Source of the DNA: RYN-230 sp036497945
GTDB lineage: Bacteria; Actinomycetota; Actinomycetes; Streptosporangiales; Streptosporangiaceae
Reading direction: 5' to 3'
DNA length: 64,000 bases
Assembly (NCBI GenBank): GCA_036497945.1
Contig: DASXIN010000076.1
Coordinates: forward strand, 1-64,000
In this document: positions 31,964 through 40,735 of the stretch, piece by piece
How positions within the stretch are numbered: position 1 is the first letter of the stretch
Layout of the letters: every line of letters begins with the position of its first letter
Made by a program: the position numbers and the translations under genes
The notes under the pieces: model-generated
What the model was told of the DNA's origin: nothing
The model's database searches: none
The model's input: only the letters and a program-made list of their open reading frames with translations

Positions 31964-34342
31964 ATGAGCGAAACACTCCGCCTGCCGGTGCTGCCACTCG
32001 ACGATTCAGTGGTGCTGCCGACGATGGTGGTTCCGCTGGACACCTCCGCTACTGAGGCCCGCGCGGCGATCCAGGCCGCGCAGATGTCGGCAGCGGTGCC
32101 AGGTGCGGCGGATAAGAGCACGCCGCAGGTGCTGCTAGTGCCGCGGCTGAACGGCAAATACCCCGCGATCGGCACGCTCGGCGCGGTCGAGCAGACCGGG
32201 CGGCTGCCCAGCGGTGAGCCCGCCGCGGTGATCCGTGGCCTGTCCCGGGTGCGCATCGGCGTCGGCACGACCGGCCCGGGCGCGGCACTGTGGGTCGAGG
32301 GCACCGTGATCGACGAGCCGCCGGCCACCGCACGGGCCCAGGAGCTGGCCCGGGAGTACCGCGGGCTGGCCGGCACCATCCTGCAGAAGCGTGGCGCCTG
32401 GCAGGTTGTCGACGTGCTGCAGCGGATCACCGAACCGTCCGCGCTGGCCGACAGCGCCGGCTACGCCGGGTACCTGACGATGGAGCAGCGCGTTGAGCTG
32501 CTCGAGACGATCGACCCGGAGCAGCGGCTCGAGCTGGTGACCGGGTGGGCCCGGGACCAGCTGGCTGAGCTGGACGTGGCGGAGACCATCCAGAACGACG
32601 TCCGCGAGGGCATGGAGAAGCAGCAGCGCGAGTTCCTGCTCCGCCAGCAGCTGGCCGCGATCCGCAAGGAACTGGCCGAGCTGGACGGCGAGCCGGGCAC
32701 CGAGGAAGAGGACTACAAGGCCCGGATCGAGAAGGCCAACCTCCCCGAGAAGGTGCACGAGGCGGCGATGAAGGAAGCCGCCAAGCTGGAGCGGTCCAAC
32801 GATGCCTCACCCGAGGGCAGCTGGATCCGCACCTGGCTGGACACGGTCCTGGAGATCCCGTGGAACGAGCGGACCGACGACGAGTATGACATCACCGGTG
32901 CCCGCGCCATCCTGGACGCGGACCACGCCGGGCTGGACGACGTCAAGGACCGGATCATCGAGTACCTGGCGGTGCGCAAGCGGCGCTCGGACAAGGGTCT
33001 GACCCTGGTCGGCGGCCGCCGCAGCGGCGCGGTGCTGGCGCTGGCCGGCCCGCCTGGGGTGGGCAAGACCTCGCTGGGCGAGTCGGTGGCCCGGTCCATG
33101 GGCCGCAAGTTCGCCCGTGTCGCGCTCGGTGGTATCCGGGACGAGGCGGAGATCCGCGGTCACCGGCGCACCTACGTCGGCGCGCTGCCCGGCCGGATCG
33201 TCCGGGCCGTCCGCGAGGCGGGTTCGATGAACCCGGTCATCCTGCTGGATGAGGTGGACAAGCTCGGCGCGGACTACCGCGGCGACCCGACCGCGGCGCT
33301 GCTCGAGGTGCTGGACCCGGCGCAGAACCACACGTTCCGCGACCACTACCTCGAGGTCGAGCTCGACCTGTCGGACGTGCTGTTCATCGCGACCGCGAAC
33401 GCGCTGGAGATGATCCCCAGCCCGCTGCTGGACCGGATGGAGCTGCTCCAGCTGGACGGCTACACCGAGGCCGAGAAGGTCACCATCGCCCAGGGTCACC
33501 TGCTGCCGCGTCAGCTGGAGCGGGCCGGCCTGGAGGCGGCCGATGTGACGCTGACCGACGCCGCGCTGCACCAGCTGGCCAGCGAGTACACCCGGGAAGC
33601 CGGGGTCCGGTCGCTGGAGCGGACCATCGCCCGTGTGCTGCAGAAGATCGCAGCCCAGGTGGCGACGGGCGAGAAGCAGCTGCCGGTCACCGTGGACGCG
33701 GCCGACCTGCACGGGTACCTGGGACACCCCCGGCACACCCCGGAGTCGGCGGAGCGGACCGCGGTTCCGGGCGTGGCCACCGGGCTGGCGGTCACCGGCA
33801 CCGGCGGCGACGTGCTGTTCATCGAGGCGTCGCTGGCCGACAAGGAGACCGGCACCACCGGTGTCACGCTCACCGGGCAGCTCGGTGACGTGATGAAGGA
33901 GTCAGCCCAGATCGCGCTGTCCTACCTGCGCTCACACGGCGCGGAGCTGGAACTGCCGGTCGGCGACCTGAAGGAGCGCGGCGTGCACGTGCACGTGCCC
34001 GCGGGCGCGGTGCCCAAGGACGGGCCGAGCGCCGGGGTCACCATGACCACCACGCTGGCCTCGCTGCTCTCCGGCCGGCTGGTCCGGTCCGACGTGGCGA
34101 TGACCGGTGAGGTCTCGCTGACCGGGCGGGTGCTGCCGATCGGCGGGGTGAAGCAGAAGCTGCTGGCCGCACACCGGGCCGGCATCACCACGGTGCTGAT
34201 CCCCAAGCGGAACGAGCCCGACCTGGAGGATGTGCCCGAGGACGTGCGGAACCAGCTGACCGTGCACACGGTGAGCGACGTCCGCGAGGTGCTCGGCCTG
34301 GCCCTGGAGCCAGCGAGGTCGGAAGCGGCCATCGCCGCCTGA
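31964..34342 (+). CDS. lon: ATP-dependent protease Lon
   Basis: 792 residues from ATG 31964 (AGGAAG just upstream). The N-terminal LON domain starts LRLPVLPLDDSVVLPTMVVP; a coiled-coil segment contains FLLRQQLAAIRKELAELDGE; the AAA+ module has Walker A ALAGPPGVGKTSLGES near residue 360 and Walker B VILLDEVDKLG; the protease domain has the catalytic Ser in KDGPSAGVTMTTT (about 689) and Lys in GGVKQKLLAAHRAG (about 730). It degrades misfolded and regulatory proteins in the cytoplasm. Followed by a strong terminator. Confidence 0.97.
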   Translation: MSETLRLPVLPLDDSVVLPTMVVPLDTSATEARAAIQAAQMSAAVPGAADKSTPQVLLVPRLNGKYPAIGTLGAVEQTGRLPSGEPAAVIRGLSRVRIGVGTTGPGAALWVEGTVIDEPPATARAQELAREYRGLAGTILQKRGAWQVVDVLQRITEPSALADSAGYAGYLTMEQRVELLETIDPEQRLELVTGWARDQLAELDVAETIQNDVREGMEKQQREFLLRQQLAAIRKELAELDGEPGTEEEDYKARIEKANLPEKVHEAAMKEAAKLERSNDASPEGSWIRTWLDTVLEIPWNERTDDEYDITGARAILDADHAGLDDVKDRIIEYLAVRKRRSDKGLTLVGGRRSGAVLALAGPPGVGKTSLGESVARSMGRKFARVALGGIRDEAEIRGHRRTYVGALPGRIVRAVREAGSMNPVILLDEVDKLGADYRGDPTAALLEVLDPAQNHTFRDHYLEVELDLSDVLFIATANALEMIPSPLLDRMELLQLDGYTEAEKVTIAQGHLLPRQLERAGLEAADVTLTDAALHQLASEYTREAGVRSLERTIARVLQKIAAQVATGEKQLPVTVDAADLHGYLGHPRHTPESAERTAVPGVATGLAVTGTGGDVLFIEASLADKETGTTGVTLTGQLGDVMKESAQIALSYLRSHGAELELPVGDLKERGVHVHVPAGAVPKDGPSAGVTMTTTLASLLSGRLVRSDVAMTGEVSLTGRVLPIGGVKQKLLAAHRAGITTVLIPKRNEPDLEDVPEDVRNQLTVHTVSDVREVLGLALEPARSEAAIAA

Positions 34343-34360
34343 GGCTAGCTCGTCTCAACC

Positions 34361-34405
34361 GAGAGCCGCCGTCCATCCCAGCCGGGATGGGCGGCGGCTC
34401 TTTTT
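34361..34405 (+). terminator. Rho-independent terminator after lon
   Basis: A 19-base arm at 34361-34379 pairs with 34384-34402 (17 of 19 pairs; core AGCCGCC...GGCGGCT and CATCCC/GGGATG), loop AGCC, followed by TTTTT at 34401-34405. It lies 19 bases after the lon stop. Confidence 0.9.
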
Positions 34406-34449
34406 CTGCCGTCAGGCTCGTACGCCTTCTGCCGTCAGGCTCGTACGCC
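34406..34449. repeat. 23-bp tandem duplication at the 3' end of the amidohydrolase gene
   Basis: The unit CTGCCGTCAGGCTCGTACGCC occurs at 34406-34426 and 34429-34449 (period 23). The amidohydrolase stop codon (34435-34437 on the minus strand) is in the second copy, so the last codons of the gene are duplicated just beyond it. Confidence 0.9.
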
Positions 34450-35271
34450 GGCGATGAGCCGCTGGGCCGTCCCGCCGGTGATGGCCGCCCGGGCCTCCGC
34501 CGAGATCCCCCCATCGGCGCCGCCCAGGCCGGCCAGCAGGCCGGACACGGTCAGCCCGGTGTTGGGCGCGTCCGAGCCGAACAGCACCTTGCCCGCCACC
34601 GCGGCCAGCGCGGCCGGGGCCGGCCGGACCGGCTGGTGCAGCACCGGGGTCAGGTCGGCGTGCACCCAGGGATGCTCGGCCACCAGCCGCAGCGCTACGT
34701 CGCTGGCCGCGTGCCCGCAGTGCGCGATGATGATGCGGGCCTCCGGGTGGCGCCGGGCCACGGTGGCCACCGGTGCCAGTTCGGCCGCCTCGGTCTGCCC
34801 GTCCGGCGCGTGCCCGGCGTGCAGCACGACCGGCAGCGCCACCGCCGACACGTACTCCCAGACCGGGTCGAGGCGCCGGTCGTCGGGGGCGAAGTCACCT
34901 ACCGAGCAGTGCAGCTTGAGCACCCGCAGGCCGAGGTCCTGCACCGCGGCGCGGACCAGGTCGGCTGGGCGGTCGTCGGCCGGGTGCACCGTGCAGCCGC
35001 CGATTACCTTGACGGCGCCGTCCGCGTGCGCGGCGGCGAACCGGGCCATGGCCTGGTTGAGGTCGCCCGCCGAGCCGGGCCGCCGCGCGTAGGGCAGCGA
35101 CCACGCCTCGGTGATCCCCTCGGCGGCCAGCCGGTCGCACACCTCCGCCGGGTCAGCCGGGTAGGCGAACCCGTCGCCGGGGAAGCCGCGGGCGAAGAAG
35201 AAATCGCGGATCGCGGCCTGCAGCCGGGGCGGCAGCAGGTGGACATGAGCGTCGACGACGGGGCTGGGCAC
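34435..35271 (-). CDS. amidohydrolase-family metal-dependent hydrolase
   Basis: 278 residues of TIM-barrel amidohydrolase (Amidohydro_2 type). Metal-binding VDAHVHLLPP opens the protein; further ligands lie in LPVVLHAGHAP, RIIIAHCGHA, and the conserved GKVLFGSDAPNTG supplies the last Asp. The family contains decarboxylases (ACMSD-like) and hydrolases of lactones and amides. No partner genes identify its substrate. Its 3' end carries a 23-bp tandem duplication. Confidence 0.85.
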   Translation of the reverse strand: MPSPVVDAHVHLLPPRLQAAIRDFFFARGFPGDGFAYPADPAEVCDRLAAEGITEAWSLPYARRPGSAGDLNQAMARFAAAHADGAVKVIGGCTVHPADDRPADLVRAAVQDLGLRVLKLHCSVGDFAPDDRRLDPVWEYVSAVALPVVLHAGHAPDGQTEAAELAPVATVARRHPEARIIIAHCGHAASDVALRLVAEHPWVHADLTPVLHQPVRPAPAALAAVAGKVLFGSDAPNTGLTVSGLLAGLGGADGGISAEARAAITGGTAQRLIAGVRA

Positions 35272-35362
35272 CCGTCCGGTTTACCCGGTCCAGGTAACCT
35301 GTTGACACCCGGGTGCCGGTCAGGCAAGGCTCACGAGTGTTCGAGAAAGTATTCGAAATAAC

Positions 35363-35391
35363 GTGACAGGCTCACAGTATGTCGCTACTAT
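35363..35391 (+). promoter_or_regulatory. sigma70-type promoter preceding a structured RNA
   Basis: GTGACA (35363-35368) and TACTAT (35386-35391) are separated by exactly 17 bases, close to TTGACA-N17-TAnnnT. Transcription would begin around 35398, at the first base of the nested stem-loop at 35401. An imperfect palindrome CAGGT-A-ACCTG (35291-35301) and TTCGA-N8-TCGAA (35340-35357) lie upstream and may bind regulators. Confidence 0.6.
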
Positions 35392-35400
35392 GGTCGGGTA

Positions 35401-35477
35401 GCCGGAGTTCCCCAGTCCGGGCGGGGGGTGTTCAGGTGCCAGCCCCCCGGCACCGCCTCCCGCCCGGACACTCCGGC
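35401..35477 (+). ncRNA. structured RNA element with nested stems and a C6 loop
   Basis: Three perfectly paired stems are nested: GCCGGAGT (35401-35408) with ACTCCGGC (35470-35477); GTCCGGGCGGG (35415-35425) with CCCGCCCGGAC (35459-35469); and GGTGCC (35435-35440) with GGCACC (35449-35454) closing the loop AGCCCCCC. A good promoter ends about ten bases upstream. It is either a small RNA or a 5' leader of the membrane-protein gene at 35558. A hairpin loop with six cytidines recalls the actinobacterial 6C RNA, but only one such loop is evident, so the class is uncertain. No T-run follows. Confidence 0.5.
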
Positions 35478-35557
35478 CAAGCCCAGGGTCAGGCAGCGAG
35501 TTCAGCTGCGGCAGTCTGAACGGACCACGCGGGGCCGGCTGGTGGTAGGTTCCACTC

Positions 35558-36985
35558 GTGTCCGCGCCTGATCTCCGCGCGGCCGGCCAGACCGGATCCG
35601 GGGCGCAGCCGCCGCCGACCGCAGACCATGGCGTCCGTGCCGTGCTCGCCGACCTGTTCCCGGCGCCGGCCGAGCCAGCCCCCCGTGCTGGCCTGCCGCG
35701 CTGGGCGTTCCTGCTCGTCCAGGTCGCTGTGGTCGCCCTCGGCGCGGTGCTGATGCTGGCCCGTTTCGGCGGCAGGCCGGTCTGGGAGAGCGTCTGGGCT
35801 GAGGACCCGGGCATCTACCTGCCCTGGGCGCTCGCGCATCCCTGGCACCTGCTCCAGTCCTATGGCGGGTACCTGCAGTTTGTCCCGCGCCTGATCGGCC
35901 AGGTGGCCGCGCTGGTGCCGATCAGGGATGCCTCGGTCGCCTTCGCGGTCTGCGGCGCTCTGGTCGCATCCGCGTGCGGGCTGTTCGCTTACCACGCCAG
36001 CGAGGGCCAGGTCAGCTCGCGCTGGCTCCGCGCCCTGGTCGGCCTGTCCGTGGTGCTGCTGCCGGTGGCGCAGCTCGAGATCGCCGACAACGGCGTCAAT
36101 ACCATCTGGTACTTGCTCGTCGCCCTGTTCTGGGCCGCGCTGTGGCGACCGCGCACTAGGACCGGCGCAGCAGTCGCCCTGGTCGTGGCGTTCGCCGCGG
36201 CCGCCTCCACCTCGCTCGCCCTCGTCTTCGCGCCGCTGTTCGCGGCCCGGGCGATCGTGGTGCCGCGGCGCCTCCGGGAGCACACTGCGACCGCCGGCTG
36301 GGCGCTCGGCTGCGTGCTGCAGGTCCTGATCATCCTGACCAGTCACCTGTCCCGGTTGCGACCTCATAATCCGTTCAACGCGGTGCTGTACTACGCGCAC
36401 GAGGTCCTGCTGCCGGCCCTTGGCTGGCACATTTCCTGGCACCTGCGCCACCTTCTGGGGGTGAACGGAGCCACTGCCCTCGTAGGCGGCTTGATCGTCG
36501 TGGTGCTCGCCGCCGCGGTTGTCACGCAGCCCGGGCGGTGCCGGGTGTTCGTGCTCACCGCCGTGCTGACCGGCCTCGTGTTCACGGCGGTCACCTCGGC
36601 GCTCGCCTGGGGCGGGCCGGCCCAGCCAGTCACGGTGCACGCGGAACACGGCGCCCGGTATTCCACGCTGCCCATCCTGCTGCTCGATGCGGCACTAATC
36701 GTGGCGGCCGATGCCTTCGCGCGCCGGTGGTGGCCGCGCCCCCGGGCCATCGCCGCCGTCGCCGTGCTGATAGCGGTCCTGGCCGCCGGCTGGGCCACGG
36801 ACTTCCGTTACCCGGTTCGCCGCTACGCCGGACCTGCGTCAGCCTGGGCGCACACGGCTGACAAGTGGCTTCGCTACTGCCAGCACCGGCCGGCCGGGAC
36901 GATCACGGTCAGGTTCACTGACTGGTGGGGACTAGGACCGTCCGAACTGGACACTACGTTCAAGTGCACTAGCCTGCGCCGCTGA
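35558..36985 (+). CDS. polytopic membrane protein, possibly a GT-C-like glycosyltransferase
   Basis: 475 residues from GTG 35558. About ten hydrophobic segments, for example WAFLLVQVAVVALGAVLMLA, ATALVGGLIVVVLAAAVVT and AIAAVAVLIAVLAAGWATDF. After the first helix comes VWESVWAEDPGIYLPWALAH; an acidic WAEDPG loop in this place is typical of GT-C glycosyltransferases that use polyprenyl-phosphate sugars. No other signature is clear. The 5' leader contains the structured RNA. Function unknown; cell-envelope glycan transfer is a guess. Confidence 0.7.
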   Translation: MSAPDLRAAGQTGSGAQPPPTADHGVRAVLADLFPAPAEPAPRAGLPRWAFLLVQVAVVALGAVLMLARFGGRPVWESVWAEDPGIYLPWALAHPWHLLQSYGGYLQFVPRLIGQVAALVPIRDASVAFAVCGALVASACGLFAYHASEGQVSSRWLRALVGLSVVLLPVAQLEIADNGVNTIWYLLVALFWAALWRPRTRTGAAVALVVAFAAAASTSLALVFAPLFAARAIVVPRRLREHTATAGWALGCVLQVLIILTSHLSRLRPHNPFNAVLYYAHEVLLPALGWHISWHLRHLLGVNGATALVGGLIVVVLAAAVVTQPGRCRVFVLTAVLTGLVFTAVTSALAWGGPAQPVTVHAEHGARYSTLPILLLDAALIVAADAFARRWWPRPRAIAAVAVLIAVLAAGWATDFRYPVRRYAGPASAWAHTADKWLRYCQHRPAGTITVRFTDWWGLGPSELDTTFKCTSLRR

Positions 36986-37022
36986 CCCGGCGGGCGGCAG
37001 TTTTGGCTGCGCCCGTGGGGGG

Positions 37023-37781
37023 TTAGATGAGGATGCGTCCGCCATCGACGTACAGGATGTGGCCGGTGATGAACGTGGCCCGGTCCGAGGCCAGGAAGGA
37101 CACCACGTCGGCCACCTCGGCCGAGGTGCCCAGCCGGCCGGCCGGGACCAGGCTGACCAGGTCTTCCCGGATGCTGGGCTGGGCCAGGTAATCCCGGGTC
37201 AGGTCGGTCTCGATATAGCCGGGCGCGACCGCGTTCACCGTGACGCCGCGCTGCGCCCACTCCCGGGCCATCACCCGGACCAGCTGGTTCATGCCGCCCT
37301 TGGTGGCCGCGTAGGGCGCGTGGTGGGCATGCGCGAGCAGCCCGGACACCGAGGACAGGAAGATCATCCGTCCGTACCCGGCGGCGCACATCTCCCGGCC
37401 GACCGCCTGCCCGGTCCAGTACGCGCTGGACAGGTTCAGGCTGACCAGATCGGCCCAGGCGGTGTCGTCGAGTTCCAGGATGGGGAGCCGGTTGTTCCGG
37501 CCAACCGCGTGCAGGAACACTTGGATGGACCCCAGCCGTCCTGCCGCCTCCTTGACGATGTGCCGGCACGCCTCCGGGTCGGTCAGGTCGGCGGCCAGCC
37601 CCTCGAGGTGTCCGCCATGCTCGTGAACCCGCTCTTCCAACTGGGTGAGCCTGGCTTGGTCCACGTCGACGGCCAGCACCCGCGCACCCAGTTCAGCCAG
37701 CGCGAACGCACTCGCCGCACCCAGTCCGCCCGCCCCGGCCACCAGCGCGGTACGGCCGCGCAACCCAAGCCAGTCATTCAT
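37023..37781 (-). CDS. SDR-family oxidoreductase (FabG-like)
   Basis: 252 residues from ATG 37781 with GGAG upstream; an in-frame ATG at 37838 falls inside an inverted repeat and is less likely. Cofactor motif TALVAGAGGLGAASAFALAE, LHAVGRNNRL, catalytic SSVSGLLAHAHHAPYAATKG (Ser, Tyr, Lys), and VNAVAPGYIETDL. Classical short-chain dehydrogenase using NAD(P)H; substrate unknown. Divergent from an IclR regulator, which probably controls it. Confidence 0.88.
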   Translation of the reverse strand: MNDWLGLRGRTALVAGAGGLGAASAFALAELGARVLAVDVDQARLTQLEERVHEHGGHLEGLAADLTDPEACRHIVKEAAGRLGSIQVFLHAVGRNNRLPILELDDTAWADLVSLNLSSAYWTGQAVGREMCAAGYGRMIFLSSVSGLLAHAHHAPYAATKGGMNQLVRVMAREWAQRGVTVNAVAPGYIETDLTRDYLAQPSIREDLVSLVPAGRLGTSAEVADVVSFLASDRATFITGHILYVDGGRILI

Positions 37782-37827
37782 CCGCGGTCGCTCCACTACC
37801 TGACCATTCACGGCCTGATCGCGTGGT

Positions 37828-37881
37828 ACTTTCGACATGTGAAAGTCGATTTCTACTCTAGTCCCAGACCTTAGAGGTCTG
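37828..37881. promoter_or_regulatory. two inverted repeats between SDR and IclR genes
   Basis: ACTTTC (37828-37833) with GAAAGT (37841-37846) around GACATGT, and CAGACCT (37865-37871) with AGGTCTG (37875-37881) around TAG. Both are perfect and lie in the 169-bp divergent gap. IclR proteins normally bind such palindromes and repress their own and the divergent gene. Confidence 0.55.
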
Positions 37882-37950
37882 CGGCTACGCATGTCCAGAT
37901 GGCCTAATCAGCTTGATCAAGCTCAGCCTGATACCCAAGGGGGACACCAC

Positions 37951-38766
37951 ATGCCCGCGTCGGCGAGTCCCGCGCGCGGCGGAACGGGCGGCGCGCCGCC
38001 TGACTACCGGGTCGAGGCGCTGGCCAAAGGGCTGCGGGTGCTGTCGGTCTTCACCGAGCAGCGCCCCACCTGGCGCATCACCGACATCGCCGCGCAGGTA
38101 TCGCTCCCGCTGCCGACCGCCTACCGGATCGTCATGACGCTGACCGCGGAGGGCTACCTGGATCACCTGCCGTCCGGGGAGTACCGGCCGGGCGTGCGGG
38201 TGCTGACTCTGGGCACCGCCGCGCTGCGCAGCCTCGACCTGGTCGAGCTGGCCACGCCCAAGCTGCAGGAACTGGCCAACAGCACCGGCGAGACGGTGAA
38301 CCTGGCCGTGCTGACCGGAGACCAGGTGCTGTACCTGGTGCGGCTGCGCAACTCCGATCTGGTCACGGCCAACATCCGGGTCGGGTCGCTGCTGCCTGCC
38401 GTGCACACCTCGATCGGCAAGCTGCTGCTGGCCTACCTGGACGACGACGACCTGGAGAAGGCCATCACGCCGCAGTCGTTCACCGGCACCGCCGGGCCGA
38501 ACGCCAAGCGCAGCGTGGATGAGCTGCGCCCCGAACTGGCCGCGATCCGCGCCCAGGGCTGGGCCACCCAGGACGAGGAACTGGCCTACGGCCTGCGCTC
38601 GGTGGCTGCCCCGGTGCGCGGCGAGAGCGGCGCCGTGGTGGCCGGCGCCAACCTGGCCGTGCCGTCCCGCGACTGGCCTGCCGCCCGGATCACCAGCGAG
38701 CTGAAGCCCGCAGTGCTGGACACCTGCGCGCAGATCTCCCGCCTGCTCGGCTACCGCGGAAGGTGA
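37951..38766 (+). CDS. IclR-family transcriptional regulator
   Basis: 271 residues from ATG 37951 with GGGGG at 37940-37944. N-terminal winged helix: VEALAKGLRVLSVFTEQRPT, ITDIAAQVSLPLPTAYRIVM and TLTAEGYLDHLPSGEYRPG. C-terminal effector domain: GETVNLAVLTGDQVLYLVRL, LPAVHTSIGKLLLAYL, and GWATQDEELAYGLRSVAAPV. It senses a small aromatic or organic acid in related proteins. Its stop overlaps an in-frame GTG of the next gene, so it may be co-transcribed with the carboxymuconolactone decarboxylase-like gene. Confidence 0.92.
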   Translation: MPASASPARGGTGGAPPDYRVEALAKGLRVLSVFTEQRPTWRITDIAAQVSLPLPTAYRIVMTLTAEGYLDHLPSGEYRPGVRVLTLGTAALRSLDLVELATPKLQELANSTGETVNLAVLTGDQVLYLVRLRNSDLVTANIRVGSLLPAVHTSIGKLLLAYLDDDDLEKAITPQSFTGTAGPNAKRSVDELRPELAAIRAQGWATQDEELAYGLRSVAAPVRGESGAVVAGANLAVPSRDWPAARITSELKPAVLDTCAQISRLLGYRGR

Positions 38767-38774
38767 CCGGCGGC

Positions 38775-39341
38775 ATGGCGCGACTGCCCAAACTGCAACC
38801 CCACATGCTCAACGCCGGCCAGCAGCAGCTGTACGCGGCCATGACGGGGGGGCCGCGGGGTGGCGGCAACCAGCCGTTCCGGCTGGTCGACGAGACGGGC
38901 GCGCTCACCGGCCCGTTCAACGCGATGCTGCTGCAGCCCGCCGTCGGCCAGGCGTTGCAGGCCCTGGGCGCGGCGCTGCGGTATCAGGGCAGCCTGCCCG
39001 ACCGGGCCCGGGAGCTGGCCATCCTGATCGTGGCCGCGCACACCGAGTGCGAGTTCGAGCAGCACGCGCACGAGGCCGCGGGCCGCCGGGCCGGGCTGAG
39101 CGACGCGGATCTGGCCGCCATCCGGGCCGGCCAGGAGCCGGACCTGGCCGACCCGGCGGAGCGTGCCCTGGTCCGCGCGGCGTGGCTGCTGGCCAGGACG
39201 GGCGACCTGACCGACGAGCAGTACGCCGCGGCCGAAGCGGAGCTAGGCCCAGCCGGCCTGTTCGAGCTGACCACGCTGGTCGGCTACTACGCCACGCTGG
39301 CCCTGCAGCTGCGGGTGTTCCGGGTAGCTCCTCCCCTTTGA
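38775..39341 (+). CDS. carboxymuconolactone decarboxylase family protein
   Basis: 188 residues from ATG 38775 (AGGTGA eight bases upstream); GTG 38763, overlapping the IclR stop, is an alternative. Helical CMD/AhpD-like fold: DRARELAILIVAAHTECEFE with the E-x6-H pattern (EFEQHAHEA), and FELTTLVGYYATLALQLRVF. The AhpD CxxC redox pair is absent. Enzymes of this group decarboxylate or isomerise small acids. Located after an IclR regulator, consistent with aromatic catabolism; ends at a strong bidirectional terminator. Confidence 0.85.
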   Translation: MARLPKLQPHMLNAGQQQLYAAMTGGPRGGGNQPFRLVDETGALTGPFNAMLLQPAVGQALQALGAALRYQGSLPDRARELAILIVAAHTECEFEQHAHEAAGRRAGLSDADLAAIRAGQEPDLADPAERALVRAAWLLARTGDLTDEQYAAAEAELGPAGLFELTTLVGYYATLALQLRVFRVAPPL

Positions 39342-39401
39342 GCCTCCTGGGCGCACCGATACGTCCCCGGCCGGATACAGCTAGCCAACCGGCAGGCACG
39401 T

Positions 39402-39440
39402 AAAAGGCGCTGAACCCACCAGGTGGGTTCAGCGCCTTTT
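39402..39440. terminator. bidirectional Rho-independent terminator
   Basis: A perfect inverted repeat: 19-base arms at 39402-39420 (AAAAGGCGCTGAACCCACC) and 39422-39440 around one A. A-run on the left and T-run on the right make it functional for both the plus-strand decarboxylase-like gene and the minus-strand universal stress gene. Confidence 0.93.
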
Positions 39441-39453
39441 GGACGCTGACGGC

Positions 39454-39897
39454 TCAGCTGGGGGATGCCGATGGCACGACCACCACCGGGCACGGCGCAT
39501 GCTGAGTGACCTGGCTGCTCACCGAGCCGAGCCGCAGGCGGCCGAAGCCACCACTGCCGCGGGCCCCGACCACCAGCAGGTCCGCGTCTCCACCCGCCTT
39601 GATCAGTTCCTCGGCCGGCACCCCGTTGACCGCGTCGACGGTCACCGCCGGGCGCTCGCTGGCGACGATCTGGCTGGCCAGCTTGTCCACGCTCTCCCGG
39701 GCCGCGGCCCGGGCCTTGTCCACATCGCCCTCATCGGCCGGGTAGATGATCGGGGTCCGGGTCCACATGCTCTTCGCGACCGGGTGCACGGCCAGCACGG
39801 TGAGCGGGGCGTGACGTAGTGCGGCCTCCTTCAGCGCCCACTCGATTGCACGCTCGGAGTGAGCCGATCCGTCAAACCCAACGACTATTCCAGGCAT
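39454..39897 (-). CDS. universal stress protein (single domain)
   Basis: 147 residues from ATG 39897 with AGGAGG six bases upstream. MPGIVVGFDGSAHSERAIEW opens the fold and the ATP-binding signature G-2x-G-9x-G(S/T) is in VVGARGSGGFGRLRLGSVSS, so it is an ATP-binding UspA type. Role in stress or dormancy survival. It ends at the shared terminator and is followed upstream by a second Usp gene on the same strand. Confidence 0.92.
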   Translation of the reverse strand: MPGIVVGFDGSAHSERAIEWALKEAALRHAPLTVLAVHPVAKSMWTRTPIIYPADEGDVDKARAAARESVDKLASQIVASERPAVTVDAVNGVPAEELIKAGGDADLLVVGARGSGGFGRLRLGSVSSQVTQHAPCPVVVVPSASPS

Positions 39898-40034
39898 CGC
39901 TGCCTCCTGACGCATTACCTGGCCGGGTCAGCCGCCACGGCCCTGACATGTAGAACTTAGGCCCCAGGGGCTGCTGTGACTAGAGGTCACTGCGCCGGCC
40001 GCCGAGCGGGGGTGGCTGGGGGTACCGGGGGCCG

Positions 40035-40565
40035 CTAGCTGAACGCGCCGGCCAGGCGGCGGACCAGGCCCGGGGCCAGGCGGCGGACGTGCTGCGGGCT
40101 GACCGCGACCACCGGGCAGGGCGCCGACCGCAGGCAGGCCCGGGCCACCGGGCCGAGGTCGCTGGACGCGCGGCCTGGGCCATCTTCGGCCGCCTGGCTG
40201 CCGCCGAGCACCAGCAGCTCGGCGCCGACCGCGCCGTGCAACAGCACCTGGACGGCCGGCCCTTCGGCCACTTCGAGCAGCGGCCCCACGGTGCCCAGCG
40301 CATCCCGGGTGGCATCCAATCCCTGCTGGACCACGGTGTGCAGCAGCTCCTCGGCGGCGTCCTGCTCGTCGTGTCCGGCACGCGCGCCGGGCGCGTACGG
40401 CGCCCGGCCCCGGGCGGCCGGCTGCCAGGCGTGCACCGCGTGCAGCACCGCCCCGCGCAGCTCGGCTTCCCGGGCAGCCCAGGTCACCGCGGCCGCCGAG
40501 GCGGCCGACCCGGCCACGCCGACTACGATCCGCCGCGCTGCCGCGGCCGCCGCAGTACGTCCCAT
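40035..40565 (-). CDS. universal stress protein, diverged
   Basis: 176 residues from ATG 40565 with GGGAGGG eight bases upstream. RRIVVGVAGSAASAAAVTWA and AVHAWQPAARGRAPYAPGAR identify the fold. The C-terminal glycine signature is weakened (LLVLGGSQAAEDGPGRASSD), so ATP binding may be lost. The intergenic region toward the divergent PNPOx-like gene carries a DosR-box-like palindrome, suggesting control by hypoxia. Confidence 0.85.
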   Translation of the reverse strand: MGRTAAAAAARRIVVGVAGSAASAAAVTWAAREAELRGAVLHAVHAWQPAARGRAPYAPGARAGHDEQDAAEELLHTVVQQGLDATRDALGTVGPLLEVAEGPAVQVLLHGAVGAELLVLGGSQAAEDGPGRASSDLGPVARACLRSAPCPVVAVSPQHVRRLAPGLVRRLAGAFS

Positions 40566-40735
40566 CGTGCGATCCCTCCCGGTGGTCACCGGTTTGCTTG
40601 CTTCCGGTCACAGCCTGACTCAGTCGCGCCCGGCGCGCTAGGCGCAAAGGTCCGCTAAACGGTAAAAGTGTCCTTAACGACCTTGGGCCAACCGGCGCTG
40701 GCCGGGGCCGGACCGATGCTCGGCCGCCGCGCGCC

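Noticed and set aside
38775..39341. AhpD alkylhydroperoxidase
   Set aside because: The CxxC redox motif is absent, so only the general decarboxylase-like fold is claimed.
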